A stretch of DNA of 64,000 nucleotides from Carallia brachiata (GCA_021464245.1 JADCRB010000072.1:766055-830054), one strand, 5' to 3'. Positions 38,227-50,693 are shown, counted from the stretch's first letter. The notes: a model not told the origin generated them from the letters alone. Program-made: numbers and translations.

Positions 38227-41200
38227 GAATTACCGTATTGCCGATGGGGTTTTTCCTTGCTTTTTTTTTTTTTCTTTGGCATCACTAGACAAGTATGTAA
38301 CTTACACTGTATAGAAGATAAATAATTAATGTAACGATTTATCTATTTTTTTATTTTTAATTTATTTTTTATAATTTAATAATTTAAATCTTTATGTGTC
38401 AATTTTATAACTCTTATTACGTGCTCATCTAAATTTTTTTTTTACCTTTTACAAATTACACTTAAATAACAAAAAATTCTAACACAATTTCATTTAATAA
38501 TATCAAATATTTTTTTAATAAAATTTAATTATTTAATAACATATATTATTACAATATTGTTCTGAAGATATTATTGTGAAGTAAATAAAAAATTTACTTT
38601 TTTTTTATTTATTCTTAACTTCCCTTTTTTCATTTTTCTCGCTGCTCTTGGAGGCTTCTGTTTTTTGGTTGTCTGGCCGGGTGACAGTAATTGATTGTGA
38701 GAGGTATAAGAGTATTTTAATGAAGTTATGTGCTGTCCAGTTGTGATTGGAGGAATTGGCTACTGTCCCAATTAGAACCACAGGTTCGTCGAACTGACAT
38801 GTCCGTACATAATCCTGTCAGCGTTCCGTTGGACCCCCCCGAAAAGAGCTCCTCCCCTTGAGTCTCGAGTCTTGTCCCCTCCACATGGGTATGGCGACGG
38901 CGCTACTCGCTCCGGTATCACCGTCTCTTTTTCGTGTCAAAAACAAGCACTTGATTACTTATCAACTGAAAGGTTCACGAAAAAAATAAACGTTTATATA
39001 TTATTTTATTTTTTTAATTTAATAAATTTTTTTTTTTTATATTACGATGATATTATTATGCACACACAGTATTATTCTCATTATATTGTAATCAATTTTT
39101 TTAAATAAATTCTCATTTAAACATCGAGTTCAACTACCCCTCATAAGAATCGAGTTACCACCAAATTATTACTAAATTTAAGTGAGTCTCTCCTATTACC
39201 AATCGTGGTATTAACGAGTTTTAAATCCTACAATACTCTCGCATAATCTAAATCCAAGATATTGGGCCAACACCGTTGAGAGAATGCGAACCTGAATTAC
39301 AAAAGAGAAAAAGTTACTCAGTAACCATTAAACTACTAAGTCATTGGTTTCTTCAAATTTTTCTCCCTCATTGCTTTTATTTTGATAATAAATGTATATA
39401 TGCACAAAAGTACATATCGTATGCTAATTAATTTTGAGTTACACATCCTAAGAATAATAATAATTCTCACCTCTCACATTAATCCCTAAAAGCCACCAAA
39501 AAAAAAACTTAGATTTTTATTTTTCTCCAAAGGTGTAAATGAATTCCATCGTATACCATATAAGTTCATAATTTTGTCTTCATTGATAGCATTTACAACA
39601 AAAAGATTTTGTTAAATTGAAAGGATATTTGACCGATATGAGTTCAATAATTGAGAACCTTTATTTGACTTATTAGTCAGATACGATTTTGTATAAGATT
39701 ATATATCATTCAATTAAAAAACATGAGTATGCTACATGCTTGCCGCTTGATGATGCCCCAGTATCTCCTTTTTCAGGTCTGGTAAAATGCGGTGGTCATC
39801 TGTTGTCTCGCACGATCTCTGTTGGAAAAGGGCATATCGAATTGCATCGTGATCTGCATAAAATTATGAGTTGCGTAGATCCATAATTAACTTGCATATT
39901 ATTTCTCCCCAATCATTGATCACTTTTTAGCGGTTAATTTAGGTGGATTGTGTATTATTCGGCAATCATTACTTCTATTTTAATTTCTGATGATTTTTTT
40001 TTGAAGTACAATTAATAGGTACATCTATCTTTAAACATTGAAAATTTATTCACCTGGCCTTTATCACGCCACGATACATATAATGAAGTGCTCAATTACA
40101 TACTGGAAATTTTAGGTGACCTAGGGGTGGTGCCTGCGAACTTATACAAAGTTATCCTTGTTTATATAAATTAAACTATGCAGAAGAAAATGTATTTTAT
40201 ATCTAAAAGTGTAAGTTAAAAATAAAAGTATCTCTTATAACATTTTAATGTCAAATTAACTCATGTGTCTCTTTAGTTGTTTTTTTTTTTTTTTTCCCAG
40301 TTATAAGGAAGGTTGAAATGCTACAAAATGAAATTTGATTAAAAAATTGTCATAAAATATTTCAATTAATTATATTAAAAATACGAAACGTCTCTTTTTT
40401 TAATTAATGGCCAACAATTAACTACTACCCTCCTAAAAAGACAAAATGCATTTATGCATGGTATTTACTAAAGCTTATTATTAATGATGGATACAAAAAA
40501 TTAATCAACATATGACAAGGATGATAATTAAACGCGTCACCTTGCAAGCATTAATCATCCGATTAAGAACCGAATTGCAAGAATCAGTAAGTTAAGTATT
40601 AGGTTCCTGGGATTATTTCTTTACAAGTTGGAGACTTAAAAACGATTTTAAAGATTCAAAAACAGTGGTCCCATGGTGCTACTGAACAAATTTTTTTTTC
40701 TAATGTATAGATTTTATGCATTTGTATCTCGTTTCCATGCTTAAAATAACCAAAAAACAAAAAGTTCAAGGGGGGACCGTCATGCACGACCACGTCCCAG
40801 AATTAAAATATACCTATTATTATAGAGAACTACCTCTTGCGAAGCTTTGACCCATCTCCGCTAGACAGGGGGACCATTGTACGAATGTTCTAACACCCAG
40901 AAAAATTCATAATAAAAAAATGCAAAATAAGATCATAAAGAAGGAGAATAATTAGTTTAACAAATAGACGTCCTTCTCGATAAAATATTAAACATTCAAA
41001 CACATGATTTAATCTCATCGTGTCATTGAATGAGGAAAATTTCTTCATATTGGGAAGACAACTTGACCTCTAATTTCCTAATCTATATTTATATTTATAT
41101 TTGTACACACATTAAGAAGAGAATTAGATAAGTCACTTTGTGTCAATTGTATTTCCTGATCTGTTGCGAACTAACAATACAGGGATAGTGCTCCTTTGAA

Positions 41201-42483
41201 AAGGCTAGCTGTGATTTGTTCTTTTGTTCACATTTTACTTTGTTTCGTTTCAATTTCTCCCTTTAAGCTATATATATATGTTTAATAAATAAATAGAATA
41301 ATATGTGACCTAATCTAGAATTTTAACAATATTCAGTTATTTTAGGACTATAATCTCAAACTTACTATCTTTAAATCCTAATTTGATCGCCTCTTTCCTC
41401 CGTTATCTCTCCATCCCGCTCTCTATAACACACTCTTTTGCTTTCTCTGACGTTTGTCTTTCTTTTAGTTTATATTGTATGTAAATCTTAATTTTTTATT
41501 TATATTTTTACTTTTAATTTGCTTCAATAGACCTCCGTGGCACAGGCGCTCGACTAGTAACTAAGTCTAACGCCTCGATTAAGAGTATTGGAGACATAAT
41601 GTAGAGCAAAAAAAATTACAATCCCTAGATTTTTAGGCATTTTTAAAATATTCCTTTTCCCACCTCCTTCACTCTTCAAAGATATTGAGATTTGAGACTA
41701 GAAAGATCAAAAGAAAATGGGAATGAAAAGAAACAATCGGAAAGGAAATTTTGCCCAAACGTCGACTGGATTTGTTCAGTACAAATAATAGCGTCGTAGC
41801 AAGTTAATGTATTATATACCTATTTCCATGTATTTAATTATGTATTCGTGTATTTGGTAGTGTACTGAAAATCTAATTTTGCAGTAAGGTATCTTGTTAT
41901 ATCTTTTTTTTTTTTTGTTTATTAAGAAATTTATTGGTCATGAACTAAACTATAATCGTAGTTATTTTCATTTTCATAAAATTTGTGCCTTCTTTTGAGA
42001 ATCATGATTTAAGACCTAAAAATAAATATTTAAGCTTTTAATCACATGAATTGTATAATATTCTAATCAACCCAGTACTATCTTTTCAAAATTAGAATTC
42101 GATACATGATTGTCTAAATTATTAACTATTTGGATATCTCACAAAGGACTCCCTATATCTTTTTATAATGATCGATTATGTACTCTGTTATTTTATGATG
42201 AATGAAATCAATCATCTCATTCAAAGAATTTTATGTATACGTTATGATGCACTTTTTTTTGGACCAGTTATGATGCACCTTCCTTACATAGAAATTTATG
42301 CATAGATATAGTGCGTGAACTACAACACTTGGAGCACACCATTTGGTTCCTTTATCAACCATTGGCCCAGCATTAATTTCGTATTGAACACACTGCCAGT
42401 GGGGAATCTTCATTTTGAGGGAATTAAGGAAAACAAAGACAGTCGCTCAATATGTGGGTGGGTGTCAATTTCTCAGACATTGC
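38227..42483. other. Upstream flank in unit 3, no gene seen
   Basis: It is homologous to 6440-9443 and 18274-19560 of unit 1 without the Copia. The empty Copia target site is at 41186-41190 (tagtg), between aacaatacaggga and ctcctttgaaaaggctagct. The W-box palindrome is degraded here. I see no coding region. Confidence 0.7.
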
Positions 42484-42497
42484 AGTTATACCCATTG

Positions 42498-42696
42498 GTT
42501 TTTTTTTTTTTTTTTTGTCTTCCCCCGGTATTCGGAAAGTCTCATTGGACCTCCGACTCATCCGGTTCGAGCAATGTTGGGCTAATATTGGAAGTGACTC
42601 TTCCAGTGTCATTTTTTCTATTTACAAGACTCAAACTCAAAACCGTACTTAAGGGGTGTCAAGTCTCTTACCACTCAGACTAACGATCGTTGTTGT
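42498..42696 (-). mobile_element. tRNA-derived SINE, unit 3 only
   Basis: It is flanked by a perfect 14-bp target duplication, agttatacccattg (42484-42497 and 42697-42710). Read on the minus strand it has an A box (gtctgagtggtaagagactt), a B-box region (gttttgagtttgagtc) and a pure A tail (the T-run at 42499-42516). Units 1 and 2 have the empty site. Confidence 0.85.
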
Positions 42697-42990
42697 AGTT
42701 ATACCCATTGTACGGACTCAGCAAGCAACGAATCGTACATACTTGCATTCCCCACCCAAAAAAAGATGGATTCCTGAACTAATTGCACGCAACAAAGAAG
42801 AAAGGGGACAAAGAAAAATATTCTTTAAATGGTGAATAAAGAAAGCTAGATATACTAGAAAGAAAAATTCTTTACCTCATTAAGAAAACTTTATCATGAA
42901 AAATTTTATATGCGAAGATGTTGGGGCTTTTGCATTAACGCGTTGTACTCCATGATTCCCCGAACTTCCTTTTGTTAGAGCTTTTTCCTT

Positions 42991-43120
42991 TTTTTTTTTT
43001 TTTGTTTTAAATTCAGTGAAATTGGAGATCAAGACAATTGAGATATGAGGTTCGAACGCCTATATTTCATCCTGAAGCTTTATATTCGGTGATAATCACT
43101 AAGTTGTACCTATTGGTTAA
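42991..43120 (-). mobile_element. SINE-like element, unit 3 copy
   Basis: This is the third copy of the element at 19848-19975, inherited through the tandem duplication. The right flanking duplication has changed slightly (agttttatcctt). Confidence 0.5.
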
Positions 43121-43248
43121 AGTTTTATCCTTTATGTAATAGAACTTAATAAAGTTCATTTTTCTAGTTAGAAAGATTTGCTACTTTTGTTTTGTTTATT
43201 GACGCATCTCTGTTTCAAGAATATTGGTTTTTTTTTTTCTTTTGTAAT

Positions 43249-43380
43249 ATGGCTAGAATTGGACCTCTTCGGTATCAAAATATGGCCCTGGCTCCCCCTG
43301 CAGGCACTGCTGGTACGGGGGCTCCATTAGCTATGTTTCTTGTTTTGATATTAGCGTCCGTGACATATGGGATAATCTAA
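43249..43380 (+). CDS. Candidate 43-residue membrane micro-protein, hypothetical
   Basis: The frame opens with a good plant start context (aatATGGCT). It encodes a Pro/Gly/Ala-rich N-terminal half (MARIGPLRYQNMALAPPAG) followed by one hydrophobic segment (PLAMFLVLILASVTYGII) that could be a membrane anchor, then TAA. I do not recognise the family. The same DNA is in units 1 (near 20098) and 2 (near 30647), but indels break the frame in both, so it is open only here. It may be a relic, a captured exon or chance. Confidence 0.3.
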   Translation: MARIGPLRYQNMALAPPAGTAGTGAPLAMFLVLILASVTYGII

Positions 43381-43632
43381 ATTGAGATCACTCGTTATGA
43401 TAAGAGCACTATTAGGTAGGCGTAGTTTAAGGAGACATGAATAAAAACAAAAATTATCATTAATTCATGTTGGTTAAAGAAAATTTTGATTGATTATTTG
43501 ATGTTTGTGACTCTCCGTTGTTTCTTAAGATTAAGTCAAATTGTTTTTTTTCTTATGATAATTGCATTTTGTTCAATGTGTTTTAAATGAAATGTTCGTA
43601 TTGGATATCTCAGGCGGAGAGAAAAAAATTAA

Positions 43633-43649
43633 AGAGAGAGAGAGAGAGA
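43633..43649. repeat. GA microsatellite, about 17 bp
   Basis: This is the shortest allele of the locus found at 20461 and 31032. Confidence 0.85.
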
Positions 43650-43676
43650 CAAAGAAAGGAAATTCAAATCATATTA

Positions 43677-43921
43677 AATATATATATATATATAAGATAT
43701 TATTGGTGTAAAAAATGAGAAAGTAAAGGTGGTGCCTCACAATCCCGTTAGGGAGTATTGCCTCTGCTCTCAGGGTAATTACTGGACTGTTTGAATGGTT
43801 ACAGTATAACCCAGCGTTACAAAGGAGAAGAGTATGTTTAACTTCACCAAACGCTTTAGTAGCTTTCGAACTCAATATCTTTAGTTTGATAACGTTCGAC
43901 GCTTATCATTAGACCAGGTAG
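43677..43921 (-). mobile_element. tRNA-derived SINE, unit 3 only, second family
   Basis: It is flanked by tcaaatcatatta (43664-43676 and 43922-43934), a 13-bp target duplication. On the minus strand it begins with a tRNA-like head (acctggtctaatgataagcg as A box, gagttcgaaagc as B box) and ends in an (AT)n tail at 43677-43696. It is absent from units 1 and 2. Confidence 0.8.
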
Positions 43922-45230
43922 TCAAATCATATTAATATTGACAAAAGGTAAAACTAGGCGAAGCCCAAGAGTCGAGAAAAAAAAATTAGGGTTTGTTTCG
44001 TGTTGGATAGGCCCCATGAGCCTCGAGGCCTTCTTTCAATGTGTAAAATGCAAGTATGCAGCGTTAACATTGGCTACATTTCTTATGTCTTTTTATTTAT
44101 CAATAAAAATATATTTTTTCTGGGGTCTTAAAAGCCTATTGGACGTCCAAATATGAAGCTGCTTATATTAATTTCTCTGTAAAATGGTCTAGCCCAAGTA
44201 TTTGAAATCTGAATTTTGAAATTTTTTTTTGGAACTAGAAGAAAATTTATTGATTAGATTAGTCGATATGCAATATGTCAGTACAACACATTTAGCTTTC
44301 TTTGCAACAAGTCCATATTACTGTATTTTTTTTTTTCTCGGTCTGTACTTTGACTTTAGAGATTTCAAATTGAAAATGAAAAAATGCTAGGTTCAGAATT
44401 TCAGTTAACAAAAAGAAACAGACATAGCAAACTTCAAAATGAAAAAAAAAAAAAAAAAACTCCCATTTTTGCTTGTGAGGGGGTAAAAGAGACAAGCAAG
44501 GGGGACGTACATGTTGCTTTGAGAATATTTAATAAGTGTAAAACTATGAAGCATACCACTCGAACTGCTTAAATCACAGAATCCTAAGAACTATGTGGGC
44601 CCTAGAATGCCCAGTAGAAATTGACTAATGCTTGGAGATAAGGAGAGATTCCAGCTTAATTAGCGTGGGACTCACTTGTTCCGCTCACTAATAAAGAGTC
44701 ACCATCTATACAACAAACAAGAGAGAAAGAGAATGGATTGTATGGAATTTATCAAAAGTATCAGCACCTTTTTTTGGCTTAGCAAGGAGAAAAAAGATAT
44801 CAACTCTAATATTTTTATGACTCATGGATGAGAAAAATGTAGTTGGGACGTGACATTCTCTTTTTTAATGTTTTGATTTTGGAACGGATTAAACTCATAT
44901 AAAAGAGAGAATGGGTTCTCTTTTTCATCATTCTCTGTTCCTCTTTGGTGTTCTTGTCTGTCTTTTAGTTTGGGGGTCCTAGGCTGTTCCCAACAGCTGC
45001 TATGAAGTGTGGTCCAATATGCTGGTTGGAAGGAGCGTTTAATCTAAAGAAAATGCATGCAAGCCCAATCCTGGCCCAGCATTTTAGCCCCATCTATAAT
45101 AAAACCGCGGTGTCTAGGCCCACATCATTATTGGGAGGTTGATAGACAATCCTCTTTTGGATTATCCAACCTGGGAAATGGGAATCACTTTTCTTTCACT
45201 TTCTTATTCTCAAAGGTATAAATGAAGCAA

Positions 45231-45640
45231 ACTACCTGTTCACAATGGCCGCCTAGGTAAAGGTGAGAAAAGGTAGGGTTCAAATCCTGCTTAGGGTCTG
45301 TTTATTTATTAAAAATAATTTATTTTTATAAAATATTTGTAAGAGAAAATGTTTGTAGTGAACATAATAATTTTCTCTTATCACTCACTTAAAGCACACT
45401 TTGTATTTTTTCCAGAAAATAACTTCAACTTAGAAAAAATGTAAGTTGTTTTCCTTAAAATTTTCAAAATTTTCCCTAAAATTTCTCCAAATTTTCCGTT
45501 GTAAAATACTTTACATGAAATAAATGTCGGAAAATGAGGAAAAAAATTTTTCTATAAAATATTTTACTATAAACACACCCTTAGACTCTTTTCTTTTTTA
45601 GGTTGAAATTCTCTAACAATTTTTTTTTTCTAACAAAAAG
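45231..45640 (+). mobile_element. Unit 3 copy of the 21947 SINE, split by a MITE
   Basis: The B box ggttcaaatcctg is better preserved than in unit 1. The flanking repeats aatgaagcaa and tgtaacaaagcaa correspond to those in unit 1. A MITE interrupts it at 45294-45580. Confidence 0.55.
45294..45580. mobile_element. PIF/Harbinger (Tourist-like) MITE
   Basis: The 287-bp element has terminal inverted repeats GGGTCTGTTTAT and, from the other end, GGGTGTGTTTAT. It is flanked by the 3-bp target duplication TTA (45291-45293 and 45581-45583). The centre is AT-rich and non-coding. It is absent from unit 1. Confidence 0.75.
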
Positions 45641-46700
45641 TGTAACAAAGCAACTATAATGCAATATAAAATGGCCAAAGTTTTGGTTCTCATTTCGAGC
45701 CTATTTTGATTTGAGATTTTAATTTGTGTGCAATTCTTGTTAGATGTCTTTGCCTTTTCTTTTTCAGTTTTCTTTAAAACTTAAAAAGCTCTCTCTTTTT
45801 TTTCATCTAAACGAGCGTCGGACTCCATATTTATAACTAGGAAAGGGAAAATTTAGAAGAGGTAAGGGCTAACCACTGTATAGTATAATGTAAATGAATT
45901 GGCTGCTCTATGCAACTGATTTCTTTTAACTTTTCCGTTTTTTTTTTTGTTTTAGGATTAAAATAAAGTGTTTTCTTTTCCTTTTGTTTGTTTTTCCTTT
46001 GTTTGAATTGCGGTTTCCTATTTAGTTTCCACTCAATTTTAGCATGGTTCCTAGCTATTGTGGCTTTTGATTTTTAGAGTGGGCAAACTGTAACCCGACC
46101 TTTCATCGAGATCAATTTTCAAGTTCTGGGCTATGGCCCGCAGCGAACCGGAAGTCCGGAACAGTCAGGGCTATTTTATAGGCTTCAATCAATTAGAGGC
46201 AAAAACAAAAATACCCACGTGCACAAAGAACCAATTAGATTTTTGACTTGAAAAAAATAGTTCTAATTAAACACGAAACTAATCCATCACTTTCTTCTAA
46301 TTTAAGCATACTTTAAAAATTGATGGTGCGAAAAATAATCACGTGCTCTCAGATGTACATTAATTCCACCACTTCTTTCCCTAAGCAGACGCAAATCCAA
46401 GTACATGTACCACACGTAACACTACTCAGCCACAAATTACTCTAAAGTAAGAAAAACAAGGCTTTTTATATGCAGAATTGCTAGTCAAAAGCAATTGTAT
46501 TAATACATAACATTCATGAGTTTTTTGCAAAATACTTTTGAATTTCTTACATGGCTTGGTCCTTTGGAATTCAGGTTTGGCACCATATCAAGTGCATATA
46601 TTTTCTTGAAAATCGATTATTCACAATATTGCTAATACCAAGAAGCAAGCATCCAGTAGGTAGGTCTCTCTATGAGAAATGAGGTATAGAGCACAAAATC

Positions 46701-49700
46701 TCACAGCATCCATCCAGGGATGAAGCCATTAACTTGTTGGGAATGAGAACTTGTGGCAGTCATTTGGTCTGAGCCTGTAGGATTGTATCTACATGCACAA
46801 TATGAAGCCAAATGACACAGAGAGTCATCACAAAAGCTAATATTTCAATAATCAATTGATGTTTGAAAGGAATTAAAGAACATACAAAAAATTAAAGTTT
46901 TGCACTTTACCCTATTTGCAAGGTGGGATTACAGTCTAAGTACTGGAATAGCCCTTCAGACTGAGCATGCTGGTGACTGTATGACATGTTCTGCTCACTG
47001 CCTTCCCATGATTGTTGAAGGTTATTTCTTGCACTAATTTCGTCCAGCTGCTAGAAATAATCAATTGAGTTTCATGAATTACAATTTTTACTTAAATTGA
47101 GAGTGGAAGAGTATGAAAAAAATACAATTATTCTACCTAAGGGGAACTCACAACTCACAAGACTCTAAGCTAACATCTACTAATAAAAAGATAGTTTACA
47201 TAGGTTGAGAATTGCTGATAGATGAGAGATTTTGCTTAGTGCAAAGTATATGAATTTGCGAAGAACGCGAAAACCACATTTTTGTTATCAAACAACTACA
47301 ACATTATATCAGGACTTGGCATTAATATACAATAATATGTGAAATCAATTTCAAGTCTTAACATTATGTGTATTAATTAGTCAAGTTCTACGATATTACC
47401 TTTATTGTCAAAGCTCTATTAGTTTCCAGCAACAGCTGTTCCTGCACTTAAAACAGTAATTAATTAGCATTTGATTGCTAATTAAGAAGCAACTTCCAAT
47501 TGGATGCATAAAGGTCTTAGGTCATTTGTGTAAGCACCTTTTTTGAGATCAGCAAGCTGGTCAGCATGTACTGGGTCTGCCAAGCATTATGGAACATTAA
47601 CGGTGTCAAGCAAGTAGAATGCGAAAGAAATGCACTGACAAGACTATAATAAAATTGTAGATAAGAGATAAACTCATTGCACAGAAGAAGAAAGAATATG
47701 TAGGTGGCAACACCAGCTTGTTGTTAACATATCGCACAAGACCCCACTTTGCGCCACCTCCTCCCCCTTGTTCCTAATTTAACATTGTTATCCCTTTGGT
47801 CTAGTACTTCTAGAGATCTAAATGGTAAGAAATAACATGAATGCATGCGAAATTGATTGTTATATGAGTGAACTTTTGACGTTGATTGCAAATAACCATT
47901 GAAAAACTTGAGCTACCTTAGTGGACCGCACTTGCTTCAATGATCCCTCTAATGGCGCTCGAGCTGATCAAGCTCCTTGGTATTCAGAGGTCCCAAGTCC
48001 TCTCCAAGAAGGTTTCTACATACCAAGATGTGTTTCGCGAATATTGATTGTTCATACGTCATTCTTAAGCTCAACAATGAAGTTAAAATGTCTAAAACAT
48101 GTTGTTCCCTTGCCTTTGAGTTCGTTGCAGGGCCTCATGTCTAGCTTCAGTTTCAAGTACTCCCGGGTAGCTACTCTGTAGTTATAACAACAAAAAGTGC
48201 ACACAAGCATAAAATCAATCCATCTCAAGCGTTCAAACGATATAATAAGCTTTCATGGTGACAAACAAAAATCCCACATCGCGAAAGACAGAATATAACA
48301 GTTACTTCGAGCTCTTTAGCGGGTTTATTGACTTCCACTGCCTCATAGCTGCACTTTTGATACCTATCCAGCGTCTTGAGCATGCTAAAATGGAGTAAGA
48401 AAGGCCAAAAAAAAAAATTTACTTTAAAATAACATTTTAATAAAATATTTATTTTCAACGATCCAAAAAAATTCTAATTATGAAGGAATAAACATTAAAG
48501 TTCTAAATCATGTAAATGGACCAAGGAGTTGACAAATTGTATCAAGCCCTAATCACCTGCAACTGATTCAAAGTGAGTTTACTCATAGTAGTTAGTTCAT
48601 GTCATGGCATAGAGGATTGGAATTTTGAACAAAATCCCAACTACAAAGAGTAATAGAATAGTCAGAAATCTAAATACATAAAAACTTGAACAGATATACC
48701 ATAATCTAAATATCACCACATTTCTATAATGCCTAGGGCAACCAACAATGGTCAACTAGAGATGCCTAAGATATGTTTCCCTTCAGGGTCAACTTTCCAC
48801 AAGGAGTGGAAAGGATTTCAATACAAACAAAATTATATGGTTGGCATGAAAAACTTTTTTAGCATATTGGAAGGCTAAAAGTCCAGAGAAGCAAAAAGAT
48901 CAACCAATTGGTGTATAAGGTTGACAAGCCTCAACTACACTTGCGGAATTGTCTAAGTTTAGCAGATGCCTTAGATGATGACAAGCAAATTAAATGTTCG
49001 AATGATAGATAAAATATTAGGCTTAAAATTGAATATAATTATTCCTGGCTTAACGAGATTGAAAAACCCTTGCTTCGACCAATGCTCTTAATTAATTAAA
49101 ACACTACAAGAAAAAAAGGCAATTAGTGATGAATTATTTCGTCACCATAAAATAACTAAATGTATCGAGCATCAAGGCTGGTAAATCGAAGGCAGTTTTA
49201 GGAATGTTCAGTTTCCATGAGTAATGCATCAATTTAATTAACTTTCACAAGGAGCTTGCAAAAAAGTACTTGACATGATAAACATTAAGATGTTATATAT
49301 TCCTAAACTCGTTATGAGCAACATAGCTAAAATATTGAAAGAAATCTTGAAATTGCAAGTTGCAAGCAATATTGTGAGATTGCAAATCAATTACTAATAG
49401 GGCCACGGTTAATTATATATAATATGTATTATCACAATTCAACTATTGCATCAATACTTGCACCGTAATTTATGGTTGCAGAAATTTTGGATTGAAACAC
49501 CCATAATACAAATATTATTATATTGTTAAAAAAATCTCAAAAGCAAAAAGAAACAACAAACAATCAAGAATCACTTTTCATTACTTCTCAACAATAATTA
49601 TTTATTTAATGCAAAAGCAATTTGCGCAAATTGTATTTATTGGAAGAAGTGTCGAACAGTAAAAACTTTCTATAACTGTTTTTTTTTTTTTAAGCAAAAG

Positions 49701-50693
49701 AAAACTTTCTATAACCTAACAGATAACAAATGGGCATAAGCATGTACTAAGGGTTTTACATATCTGCACCTCTATCTCTCTCTTAAAGTCCAGATTTTAC
49801 ACATGGGTGTGATAGCAAAAGTATTGAAGCGTTGGTAGTCAAAAGCACTCACTAGAATTCATCATACCAAATCTAATACAGCACTTATCTCTTCTTCTCT
49901 TTGTTTTTTTTTTTTTTTTCTCAAATTTTTCCCAACAATCAACTAAATGTTGAGACTTGAGTAACAAACAAGGAAATCGGGAAAGAAGTTTCTGAGCAGA
50001 AGTAAAGATGTTGCTTCTGTCTTATGAATGCCACTACTAATGCAATTATTATCATCAATCAAATTAATGCCGATAGGGCTCTAAACAAAGAGTGAAAAAT
50101 TAAAAGATTTTACCTTTGATTCAGACATCGCAGAGCAAAAAAGTAGACATCTGAGATCAAACAAAAAGAAAACCAAAAATTTCCACAAAACAAATCACAA
50201 CAAAAGCGAAAAGGCAAAGAAACCTCGCTAAAGTTAGGGGTCAATTCAACACTATACAGTCAAAAATTCTAGAGAAGGAATTAAAGAATTTCATGACAAC
50301 CATGGTCTTAAAAAAAATAAAAAATAAAAAGAAGAAGAAGAAGAAACCAGCAAAGAACATAGATCCCACAAATCTTGGAAAGTGCTACAGAAAAAGTGAA
50401 CACGTACAGAACACATGTACAATTAGGCTCAGACAAAGATGCAAGATTATACACGTGGATCAGTAGAGGCAGAAAGAGAGAGGAAGAAGAAGAAAAGGGT
50501 GGTCATACTTAGAGGAGCTACAGAATTCATAGAGCTTGCCACGGTTGGAGAAGATGATGAGAGCAACCTCAGCATCGCAGAGCACAGACAGCTCGTAGGC
50601 TTTCTTCAACAACCCATTTCTCCTCTTTGCAAAAGTCACCTGCCTGTTTATCTTGTTCTCTATCCTCTTCAGTTCTACTCTTCCTCTCCCCAT
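46701..50693 (-). CDS. SEPALLATA-like MADS-box gene, frame broken in exons 3-5 as assembled
   Basis: Exons on the minus strand are 50509-50693, 48306-48384, 48114-48175, 47917-48015, 47538-47576, 47400-47441, 46911-47047 and 46701-46788. Exon 1 ([18 protein letters not shown], then LYEFCSSS) and exon 2 ([20 protein letters not shown]) are typical of the SEP1/2/4 (AGL2) branch. The last exon ends GFIPGWML, the SEP C-terminal motif. SEP proteins bridge floral MADS complexes in the nucleus and partner AP1/FUL proteins. Exons 1, 2, 6, 7 and 8 are perfect. Exon 3 keeps 62 bp but has a +1/-1 pair that rewrites about seven residues. Exon 4 has 99 instead of 100 bp and hits TAG at 47949-47951, after about 130 residues. 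Exon 5 has 39 instead of 42 bp. Intron 3 starts with GC. This is either a young pseudogene or a locally poor assembly over a good gene. Confidence 0.9.
49102..49150. mobile_element. CACTA-transposon terminus in SEP-like intron 1
   Basis: The sequence begins CACTACAAGAAAAAAAGGC and continues with attagtgatgaattatttc and gtcac, the usual plant CACTA/En-Spm end. I found no opposite terminus nearby, so only one end or a diverged remnant is visible. Confidence 0.5.

Larger units (their letters stand above)
32177..46492. repeat. Tandem unit 3 (14.3 kb), with the intact FUL-like gene
   Basis: It begins after the joint with unit 2 and ends at tcaaaagc, where similarity stops and SEP-flanking sequence starts. 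It lacks the Copia insertion but has its own TRIM, two SINEs and one MITE. Its last 600 bp is the fourth copy of the unit tail. Confidence 0.85.
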
